64,000 nucleotides of DNA, taken from Fulvia fulva. Lineage: Eukaryota; Ascomycota; Dothideomycetes; Mycosphaerellales; Mycosphaerellaceae. Within the stretch, counting starts at the first letter, position 1. Each line of letters starts with the position of its first letter. The translations under genes were made by a program, and so were the position numbers. The notes beneath the pieces are model-generated. The model did no database searches. It worked only from the letters and a program-made list of their open reading frames with translations, and was not told where the DNA came from. Shown here piece by piece: positions 58,401-64,000 of this stretch. Location: the NCBI RefSeq assembly GCF_020509005.1, contig NC_063012.1:5394001-5458000 (forward strand), in the 5' to 3' direction.

Positions 58401-60187
58401 GTCTGAATACATTCGAGTTTCTCGGGGTCCATCTCGATGCCGTCAGGGGTTATGATTAGCCCAAGATACTTCACCTTCTGTTGGTGGAATTCGCTTTTGT
58501 CGATGTCCACTGTAAGTCCTGCATCGCGTAGCTTGGTGAGAACCTTCCGCACGTGTTCAATGTGCTCCTCCAAGGTGTCACTGAAGATAAGTACGTCATC
58601 CAGGTAGGCCGACACAAAGTCGTCTAGGTGTTCTTGCAAGACCTTGTTGATGTATGATTGGAACGATGCTGGTCCGTTGCACAAGCCGAATGGCAACACT
58701 AGACACTCGTAGATGCCGTATCGTGTCGCAAACGCTGTCAACCACTCGTGCCCTTCAGCTATCCGTAACTTGTTGAAGGCTGCTACAATGTCCAGCTTTG
58801 TGAAGTACTTCTTGCCGTGCATGCGGTTGAGCGTCTCTTGTATCAAGGGAATCGGATACCGGTTCTTGATAGTGATCGCATTCAATCCTCTGTAGTCGAT
58901 ACAAACACGCAGCCCACCTCCAGGCTTACGTACCACTAGCACTGGTGCAGGAGACTGGTTCGTCTTTTGCCCTGCTTTCCGCACCTTCCCTTCAGATGTT
59001 TGCTCGTCTAGCCATTTTTTAACTGCCTCGTTCTCCTTCTCAGCTAGGCCGTAGGGCTTGCGGTATGGTGGCTCTTGTGGACCATCAGGCTTAATGTGAA
59101 TCTCATGATCTACGCCTAGTCGGTGAGGTGGGAGTCCTTCATGATCCTTAGCTGAGAAAGCGTCCGCAATATCGTGGTACATTGGCGGCAACTTCTCCTT
59201 CGGGTTGTGATTGAACTGCTTGTTCAAGAATTGGTCCAGATCATCAGCAGCCATTGCACTCAGCTTAAGCTCTCCGCCGTCGCTCTCACGCCTAGTGGGC
59301 ATGATGTAGAAGCACTCAGCCCCAGGCCGGTGCGCGTACATCCCCCACGCGCGTTGAGAAACGCCCTGGCAGTCCACTTCTTCATCGTCTATGTCTTCCA
59401 GGTCATATGATGAGGCATTCAGCTCTGCTCCTCCTGCTGTGAAGCTCGCTACATCTCCAGTGAAGGGCTCTGGTCCGTACCGTACTGGTGCCTGCTTCTT
59501 CTTCTCGCGGTGGTTCAGGGATTGCACTGTTGTCGGTGTCTTATTCTGTAGACAGTGACCAAAGCAGTAATCCGACCTGAATGCCACCTCGCCTGTCTCC
59601 CAGAAGATGTTTGGGTTGTGCGCTGTAAGCCACGGCAGGCCAAAGACGATGTCGTATTCGAGGTCGGTGACGTAGCATAACATTTGCTCGTGATGATCGC
59701 CTATGACTACGTCTACAGGGGCCGCGTGTGTAATCTGCCGCGCAGTGGCCGTTCCATCTCCCAGTGTTAGTCGTCGGCTTTGCGTCAAAGGGATCAGGGG
59801 TATTGTGTATTTGCGTGTGAATTTCCAGTCAAGAAAGAGAGAGGTGGAAGCAGAATCTACAAGGCCTCGAGCCTTTCTCTGTTGTATCATTACGGGTAAC
59901 ACTATGTGAGGGTACACAGCTGGCTGTTGCTTATCCAGTGCGCATGCCGATATCTTAAGCTCCTCACTATAGTCTGTTACCGTCTCTTGCGTTCCGTGTC
60001 TCTCAATCTCATGCTCTTTCTGTCCTAGGAAGTTCGGGTGACCGCTGTCTACCACGCTTAGGCAGCGGTCGTGCCATTTCCCTGCCGCGGATCGGCGGCT
60101 AGGGAACTGAGGTTCGCGTTCGGATTCGGCGTGGTATTGCGTGGACGCGGTGGGCGATAGTCGCCATCGTACCCATACATTGGGCAT
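55391..60187 (-). CDS. Gypsy-II Pol (protease, RT, RNase H, integrase, chromodomain)
   Basis: Open frame of 1598 codons counted from the first ATG at 60187. That ATG lies inside gag, and the natural product is more likely a Gag-Pol fusion made by -1 frameshifting near 60076, entering at about residue 36. Protease: GLVDSASTS (Asp111). RT: TKLDIVAAF (Asp466) and AYLDDVLIFSD (YLDD 528-531). RNase H: IETDSSDF (Asp684), DKELLAI, YTDHKNLEYF. Integrase: zinc region with H959, H966, C996 and C999; catalytic D1029, D1092 and E1128, with 35 residues between the last two. GPY/F-like block YAGPYQITEV near 1273. Chromodomain about 1353-1420 (MYEVEKILD, YKVKWAGY, ETWQPAE), which in chromoviruses targets integration to marked chromatin. 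The last about 25 codons lie in the 3' LTR. No internal stop. Confidence 0.93.
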   Translation of the reverse strand: MPNVWVRWRLSPTASTQYHAESEREPQFPSRRSAAGKWHDRCLSVVDSGHPNFLGQKEHEIERHGTQETVTDYSEELKISACALDKQQPAVYPHIVLPVMIQQRKARGLVDSASTSLFLDWKFTRKYTIPLIPLTQSRRLTLGDGTATARQITHAAPVDVVIGDHHEQMLCYVTDLEYDIVFGLPWLTAHNPNIFWETGEVAFRSDYCFGHCLQNKTPTTVQSLNHREKKKQAPVRYGPEPFTGDVASFTAGGAELNASSYDLEDIDDEEVDCQGVSQRAWGMYAHRPGAECFYIMPTRRESDGGELKLSAMAADDLDQFLNKQFNHNPKEKLPPMYHDIADAFSAKDHEGLPPHRLGVDHEIHIKPDGPQEPPYRKPYGLAEKENEAVKKWLDEQTSEGKVRKAGQKTNQSPAPVLVVRKPGGGLRVCIDYRGLNAITIKNRYPIPLIQETLNRMHGKKYFTKLDIVAAFNKLRIAEGHEWLTAFATRYGIYECLVLPFGLCNGPASFQSYINKVLQEHLDDFVSAYLDDVLIFSDTLEEHIEHVRKVLTKLRDAGLTVDIDKSEFHQQKVKYLGLIITPDGIEMDPEKLECIQTWEAPENLKDVQAFLGFANFYRRFIEAFSRIAAPLTNLTKSDGPSNHKNRRIQWSLDCQRAFDNLKAAFSKAGMLAHYVPGRETVIETDSSDFVNAGVLSQYDENGVLHPVAFYSKKLSPQECNYEIYDKELLAIIKAFEEWRPELACEADDEDSQPVKIYTDHKNLEYFMTTKQLNRRQARWAEFLSQFNFKIIYRPGLQGTKPDSLTRRSQDLPQGVDDPRNQHQHQTLLPPKRFLKIASLQATVEDAPEEEEPVPLNPEAEEFMPTERDAPTEQPATRESQREAELEYRMSTAYVTDNELKTAIKDLQKDRTPTLLQRAKIHPAHCKVDGDLLYVRNQYDGWSLWVPNDQALQTRIIKINHDAPAAGHPGRARTYELVAREFYWPGLARSVRRYTANCRTCRTTKSLHSQPLGLLQPLPVPDRPWKHIAVDFVVGLPDSTLDGMVYNNIMTVTDRLTKEVELIPIGAMTAQNTARLFLKHVFCRRGFPDTITSDRGKQWVATFWKKLCKMLRTNRKLSSSYHPETDGQSERTNQAMEQYLRMFTNEAQDDWAEWLCLAQFAINNHLSETTGVSPFYATLGYNPEFIERVDLNAGKEGGLTTLQRLDARSAETFVRRICELHKHLQENMRMSQALQAEAANRHRSIPPDYKVGDWVYLSTKNIRTTRPSKKLDRRYAGPYQITEVMPARLSYRLKLSDALVGLDNCFHTSLLQRADHPDFPPLEGQHLAPPPPITIEPDTTEADAAADVVAAPTHMYEVEKILDMYTRKRAGKVKKGHKRKVDTWYKVKWAGYQNEEDGETWQPAEDMLEHAAAAVADFHHNRPELSTPVGFAAPSDWSLPATEILGLNSIRVIPKDTVTNESPRALPLIESAPHIFDTRVEPTEPAMIPNFGHKDHTRVRAEDRLRSGASQLTRQHVSRRKPVEDSLDRANAMLSDDDRALEDDSAFARLWSSTGKWPHKVNNAQRTEACFGRGGTVTGSPRPLTVAASARLNRGPSASG
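55467..55480 (-). promoter_or_regulatory. Gypsy-II polypurine tract
   Basis: gtaccccccctccc on the plus strand, i.e. GGGAGGGGGGGTAC in element orientation, directly beside the 3' LTR. It should prime plus-strand DNA synthesis. It lies within the open pol frame. Confidence 0.8.
60040..60082 (-). promoter_or_regulatory. Candidate -1 ribosomal frameshift signal between gag and pol
   Basis: Read on the minus strand, GGGAAAT (60076-60082) sits in the gag frame as G GGA AAT, the X XXY YYZ layout of -1 slippery sites. After a 5-nt spacer, GACCGCTG (60063-60070) can pair perfectly with CAGCGGTC (60040-60047), giving an 8-bp stem with a 15-nt loop that contains the gag stop (60058-60060). Pol is in the -1 frame relative to gag, so a slip here reads GKWHDRC and continues through pol. 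Sequence-based prediction only. Confidence 0.72.
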
Positions 60188-62184
60188 TCAGGGTTGGTCG
60201 ACACGTGAGAACCTGTACGGCAGCGGTAGCACTTACCCTGCTTCTTAAGGTCTTCGCGCTGCTCACGGTTGAGCGTAGGCAGGTTCTGTAGATGTGTCGG
60301 CAGATCCTCCTTCTTCTTGGTACCAGCGTACTGTAGTGGGCGCTGTACCAAGGCACCTGCTACACCGGCAGCGGCACTAGCAACTGCGTTGCCGTTGTTC
60401 TGGTTGTTCTGGCCGCCATTGCTGTTCGAGTTGCCATTGCCCCGGGGGCGCTCCTTCTGCGGGTATAGTCGATCTGTCTCGTAGAAACTCTCGTCCAGTG
60501 CGGTGCACTCCTCGATAACGTCTTGCATGCTGTCTAGGCGGCGGTCGACTTCGCGGTCGCCGAAGGTCTTGATGAAGTACTTGCGGTTCAGTCGGTTACG
60601 GAACAGCATGAGCTCGGTCTCATCGGTCCATGACATCCAGGCGCGCAACTTCGAGTAGCGGGCATGGAAGGCTACAAAGGTTTCGCCTTGTTCTTGCTTG
60701 CAGGTAGCAATGTCAACCATAGCCTTGGTTCCCTCATTGCGTGTGCCATATTGGCGTGTCATCCAGTCTAATAACTCTTCTCCAGTCTTGAACTCGTTGA
60801 AGGACTGCTGTCCAGGCACAGGGATCCTCGGCTTGATGCTTCGCTGAGGATCACCTTGTGTCCACCCATACACGAAGCGCAGACCATCTGCCTCAGTGCG
60901 GAAGGTTGCTACAGTCAGCTTTAGGAGAACACTGCTGTACCAGCTGTCGAAATTGGGGTCGTCATCGTTCTTGAAGTGCTTAGGGTCGGGCACACCCTTG
61001 CCGATCTCCATGCCGCGAGTGAGGGTGCGGTCAATGGTGAAGAGACGTTCTGGAAGGTCAACCAGTGGTGTCTGGGTGCGGGTGTTGCGCATTCTCGAGT
61101 CACGACTGTTGTTGGGTCCTGGTCGCGGACGGTCGTTGTCACGTCCTCGGCCATTGTCGCCACGGTCATCGTCGTCTCCATCGTTATCGTTATCACCACC
61201 ACCGCCACCGCCCCCTCCACCAGCAGCTTCGCGATACCTACGCAATAGCTGCTCGAGTGAGGTCTCGCGTGGGCGGGAACGAGAGGGTCGGCGGCCTGAG
61301 CGGCCCCTACCTCCGTTCTGTGTGGTGTCTCCTGCCTCAAGCCGAGCCTTCAGGTCATCGACTTCTTGTTGTAGGGCCTGGTTCTTCGCCTCAGCATCTT
61401 GTGCCTTCTTCTTCTCCTTCTCGCAGATCTCGCTGAACTGCTTCCACAGGTTGTTGGCTTCCTTGTATTTCTTCCCCAGCTCTTGCAACTTAGCTGGGTC
61501 GCAATCCTTCTTGCTCTTGAGATCTGCTGCCATTTTCTGTGTGACAAGCTCTTCACTTCGCAGCATCTTGTAGATGCGGTCGTATTCGGTGTACAGCGTG
61601 GTGTACTGGGTGTTCTGGAGGTCGTTGGCTCGCTCCATTACATCGAGTTGTCTGCCCTTAGTAATTGCCGTGTTGACTGCTTGTAGCACGAAGTCGTGGG
61701 TGGTCTTCGGGTGTTGGGATGCAAGGGTCGTGAGGTTGTCTGGGGTGACATTCTGGTATTCGGATGCGAGAATGTGTTCTGCCTCGTCGAGTGATAGATA
61801 CACCTCGTCTGGGTCGCCGCCTGGGTTCTCTTCGAGCTTGAACTCGAACAGTTCTGTAAAGTCAATCTCACCACCTTCTTCTCGCTCGAAGGCCTTCTGG
61901 TAAGCTTTATCAATCTCTTGTTGTAGCGCGACACCGGTGTCTACTGTGACCCGCCGGTTGTCGTCCTGTGTCTGACTCTGAGGAAAAGAGGAGAGGTCGG
62001 GGAAAAGAGATGTGCGCTGCTTGCTTTTGCCCTTAGGCTTAGGTGGCGGTCGCATGCCGCCGTTCGCTGTTTGTGAAGTCATGTTGTCTGGGTTCGGGGG
62101 AGGCGTGACGGTGCCTGTATCCTGACTGTCTACGAGCGCGCGACCACCTGCTGATGGTGTCGCCGCGTTGCGTTCTCTAGGCAT
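60058..62184 (-). CDS. Gypsy-II Gag
   Basis: Open frame of 708 codons from ATG 62182-62184 to TAA 60058-60060, the structural protein of the virus-like particle. Visible parts: a low-complexity N-terminus with Pro/Lys; a charged heptad-rich, coiled-coil-like segment at about residues 185-300; a Gly tract followed by an Asp/Asn/Arg-rich tract at about 320-360; a retrotransposon-gag-type region at about 400-560 (DPNFDSWYSSVLLKL, RIPVPGQQSFNEF, ETFVAFHARYSKLRAWM); and a zinc knuckle CYRCRTGSHVSTNPEC near the C-terminus. Its last spacing is six residues, not the usual four. The 136-bp leader between the 5' LTR and this ATG holds the primer-binding site. The last 130 nt overlap the open pol frame. 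Confidence 0.92.
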   Translation of the reverse strand: MPRERNAATPSAGGRALVDSQDTGTVTPPPNPDNMTSQTANGGMRPPPKPKGKSKQRTSLFPDLSSFPQSQTQDDNRRVTVDTGVALQQEIDKAYQKAFEREEGGEIDFTELFEFKLEENPGGDPDEVYLSLDEAEHILASEYQNVTPDNLTTLASQHPKTTHDFVLQAVNTAITKGRQLDVMERANDLQNTQYTTLYTEYDRIYKMLRSEELVTQKMAADLKSKKDCDPAKLQELGKKYKEANNLWKQFSEICEKEKKKAQDAEAKNQALQQEVDDLKARLEAGDTTQNGGRGRSGRRPSRSRPRETSLEQLLRRYREAAGGGGGGGGGDNDNDGDDDDRGDNGRGRDNDRPRPGPNNSRDSRMRNTRTQTPLVDLPERLFTIDRTLTRGMEIGKGVPDPKHFKNDDDPNFDSWYSSVLLKLTVATFRTEADGLRFVYGWTQGDPQRSIKPRIPVPGQQSFNEFKTGEELLDWMTRQYGTRNEGTKAMVDIATCKQEQGETFVAFHARYSKLRAWMSWTDETELMLFRNRLNRKYFIKTFGDREVDRRLDSMQDVIEECTALDESFYETDRLYPQKERPRGNGNSNSNGGQNNQNNGNAVASAAAGVAGALVQRPLQYAGTKKKEDLPTHLQNLPTLNREQREDLKKQGKCYRCRTGSHVSTNPECPMYGYDGDYRPPRPRNTTPNPNANLSSLAADPRQGNGTTAA

Positions 62185-62309
62185 CTGCGCGCTGTGCGCC
62201 TTACCGTGTTCTGTGTTCTGATGCGGCTCTGCGCGTTCTCGAGTTCTGCGGTTCTGTCTGTTCCTGTTGTTACGCGTCCCTTACCTAGATCCGCGATCTG
62301 GGTAGTAAG

Positions 62310-62318
62310 GTAGAACAA
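62310..62318 (-). promoter_or_regulatory. Gypsy-II primer-binding site, possible self-priming
   Basis: Minus strand TTGTTCTAC, two bases from the 5' LTR. It does not start with TGG as tRNA-3'-end sites do. It is exactly complementary to GTAGAACAA within the LTR itself (62362-62370, minus strand), which lies about 38 bp downstream of a TATA-like TTTATAACTT and could be near the transcript 5' end. This is the arrangement of self-priming Tf1-type elements. Confidence 0.55.
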
Positions 62319-62320
62319 AC

Positions 62321-62504
62321 TGTAAGGGCGCGCGTACCATAGGGTCCGAATGAGATAGTTGTTGTTCTACGAAGCTACGAAAGAGGAGCGCGAGGCGCGG
62401 CGAAGTTATAAAGTAAAGCCAAGCCGCGCTAACCCGATGCAGAAGGTCCGCGGTTCAGCCGGGCCGACGCAGCTACAGTGAGGGGTCGCGGGCTGCCCGT
62501 GACA
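62321..62504 (-). repeat. Gypsy-II 5' LTR
   Basis: 184 bp, identical to 55283-55466. In element orientation it carries a TATA-like TTTATAACTT (about 62404-62414), the likely promoter. Confidence 0.95.
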
Positions 62505-62509
62505 CTAAG

Positions 62510-63824
62510 GGTCTTTATAGTAGGAGTTTGCGAGCGGGATCTCGAGATATACTAGGTCGACGTTAATAATACATTTACCTAAAGCTACCTAGCCGAAGAC
62601 ATCTATATCAAACCCCTACTAGGAGTCGAAACCCTACCGAATACGGTTCTTAAGGTACTCCGGAGTCTCTACGGCCTAAAGTAGGTAGCTAGAGACTAGA
62701 ATAAGCTCTATATTGCTATATTAGTCAAAATAGGTTTCTACTAGTCCGAGGTAGACCTATGTCTCCTAACTTATACTAAGAGAGACATTATACTACTTAT
62801 CTATATAGACGATATACCTATTATAGTACTTAGGTTAGCCGACATCTAATAGTTTAAGAAGTAGTTCGCGTAATACTTTAAGATTAAGGATCTCGGGAAA
62901 CTAGAGAAACTACTAGGACTAAAGATTACCCGCGATAGGCGTAACGGTACCCTAAAAATCGACTAGGGCTATTATATCCGTAAGGCCCTTACTAAAATAG
63001 ATATAGCAAAAGAAAAGGCAAGCCTAACACTCTCGCTAATAGATAGTTACGATAATCTCCGTCCTATAGCCCCGAACGACGAGAGATATAGTAAGGATAA
63101 CTACTAGAGCGATAATAGGACCTAGATATAGCTAATAACTATAACGAGACCGGACCTAGCCTTCCTACTCGGGAGAACTAGTACATATGTCGCGGATCTA
63201 ATAAAGCGGTATATAAAAGTACTAAAGAAGGTCTCGAGATACCTAAGATCGTTCCCTAACCTAGGGTTAATATTTAGACGTAGTAGTGGTACCCTAACCG
63301 GATACTTAGACTCTAACTACGCGATAGATCGAGTAGATAGGGTCTTAATTCTAGGACATGTCTAGCTAGTATACGGTACGCCTATATCCTAGATAAGTAA
63401 GAAGCAAAAGTCTATAGTAACCTCTACTATAGAGGTAGAGTTTATAGCGATAAACGCCGCCGCGAAACAATCCTAGTTCCTAGCGGCTATCCTCCGAGAG
63501 ATGAACTGCCCGGGGCTAGTAGCATACTACTCTTTCTAACTAATAGTTGTAGCCGATAAGAGCACCGTCGACGAACTAAGACTAGTATACCTTATAGAGG
63601 ATAACTAGGCGGCTCTAACCTTAGTTAAGAACGCCTATATCTACGAAAGATCTAAGTATATTAATGTTACCTATAACTATATTAGGTACCTCTAGTAGTA
63701 GAGGAAGATTAAAGTAGAGTACTACTATACTAAGGAGACAGTAGTAGATAGTTTGACTAAACCGCTAGCCGGTCCCTAGTTCTAGACCTTTATACGATAG
63801 CTATAGCTAGTATAGTAGGAATAA
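62510..63824 (+). pseudogene. Copia-III reverse transcriptase and RNase H, 3' part
   Basis: Continuation of Copia-III pol after the Gypsy-II insertion. RT: VDVNNTFT (first catalytic Asp region, near 62550), GLKxVARDxNKLY-like block and the box LIYIDDIPI (near 62795-62825). Then KDLGKLEKLLGLKIT. RNase H: LDSNYAIDRVDR (near 63310), TIEVEFIAI (near 63425-63455) and DNxAALTLVKNAY (near 63600-63635). It ends at TAA 63822-63824. TAG codons of RIP type throughout. Confidence 0.8.
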
Positions 63825-63854
63825 TCGTTCCTTACCTTACGACCTAAGTAGAAG

Positions 63855-64000
63855 TATTACGAATATAGGTTAGTAGGTATATTGTACGATACTAAGACTA
63901 ACTTAGTGTACACTAAGTTAGTCGAGATAATAGTACGGCAATACTACCGAGACACCGTACGAATAGTAGGAGCGACTTAGAGGACCTAAAGTCGCTTAGC
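63855..64000 (+). repeat. Copia-III 3' LTR, cut by window end
   Basis: First 146 bp of the LTR, matching 51397 onward with RIP-type differences (e.g. gtgtacactaag here against gtatatactaag there). The rest lies beyond the window. Confidence 0.82.

Larger units (their letters stand above)
55278..62509 (-). mobile_element. Gypsy-II, apparently intact Ty3/gypsy chromovirus
   Basis: Element 55283-62504 (7222 bp). The two 184-bp LTRs (55283-55466 and 62321-62504) look identical base for base, and the target duplication ctaag is at 55278-55282 and 62505-62509. It is inserted in the RT region of the RIP-mutated Copia-III. Gag and pol are fully open, there is no visible RIP, and base composition is much more GC-rich than around it. 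This is the youngest insertion in the window and possibly still autonomous. Confidence 0.95.
51392..64000 (+). mobile_element. Copia-III, RIP-mutated Ty1/copia retrotransposon hosting Gypsy-II
   Basis: Forward-strand element with its 5' LTR at 51397-51792 (396 bp). The 3' LTR starts at 63855 and runs past the window end. A RIP-altered half-tRNA primer-binding site, ggttataagcccggg, lies at 51793-51807. The five bases before the LTR are ctaac; the matching duplication would lie outside the window. The gag-pol is interrupted at 55282 by Gypsy-II and resumes at 62510 in the reverse-transcriptase region, where IVRYNTL continues as RVFIVGV. Confidence 0.85.

Noticed and set aside
60896..61573. 225-codon plus-strand open frame rich in Ser, Arg and Pro
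   Set aside because: It lies wholly antisense to Gypsy-II gag; the Pro and Ser runs are the reverse reading of the Gly/Asp tract and charged region. No independent coding evidence.
62130..62318. 62-codon minus-strand open frame starting in the Gypsy-II leader
   Set aside because: Out of frame with gag, overlaps the primer-binding site and the gag start, and has no recognisable product; probably chance, though an upstream ORF effect cannot be excluded.

Overview
The window is a block of transposable elements from a filamentous ascomycete (Pezizomycotina) genome. I find no host gene, tRNA or rRNA. Four things point to this kind of organism. (1) Duplicated sequence carries the mark of repeat-induced point mutation (RIP): copies of one element differ mainly by CpA to TpA (and TpG to TpA), CpG is kept, and open frames are broken mostly by TAG where Trp or Gln codons stood. 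(2) The LINEs are Tad-like, with an ORF1 zinc knuckle and an ORF2 with AP-endonuclease and reverse transcriptase. (3) There is a Fot1/pogo DNA transposon. (4) The Ty3/gypsy elements are chromoviruses with a chromodomain. The species cannot be named from this sequence.

Layout. 1-2475: unassigned RIP-mutated DNA and a full-length pogo-like element (608-2473). 2705-12761: an old LINE (beta) split by a second LINE (alpha copy 1, 3459-8551), each with its own target-site duplication (TSD). 12818-33828: a RIP-mutated Ty3/gypsy element (Gypsy-I, reverse strand) split by Copia-I copy a (14710-20314), LINE-gamma copy A (21853-24752) and LINE-alpha copy B (26108-31049). Removing the inserts leaves about 7.5 kb. 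33848-39464: Copia-I copy b, lightly mutated. 39470-44959: unassigned fossil DNA holding LINE-gamma copy D and an internally deleted pogo copy. 44965-49366: Copia-II, internally deleted. 49372-51391: a fragment of a third gypsy and unassigned DNA. 51397 to the window end: Copia-III (forward, RIP-mutated), split by Gypsy-II (55283-62504).

Gypsy-II is the only element that looks intact. It has two identical 184-bp LTRs, a 5-bp TSD, an open 708-codon gag, and an open pol with protease, RT, RNase H, integrase and chromodomain. A GGGAAAT heptamer followed by a hairpin sits in the gag/pol overlap, and a 9-nt complementarity between LTR and primer-binding site suggests self-priming. All three copia families instead carry a primer-binding site matching the anticodon arm of initiator tRNA-Met (half-tRNA priming).

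The elements record a relative chronology. Heavily RIP-mutated elements (LINE-beta, Gypsy-I, Copia-Ia, Copia-III, pogo) are oldest; LINE-alpha B, LINE-gamma A, Copia-Ib and Copia-II are lightly mutated; Gypsy-II shows no visible RIP. I found no cellular system here beyond the elements. The most notable observations are the translational and priming signals of Gypsy-II, the shared 5' module of LINE-gamma, and the resolvable nesting.
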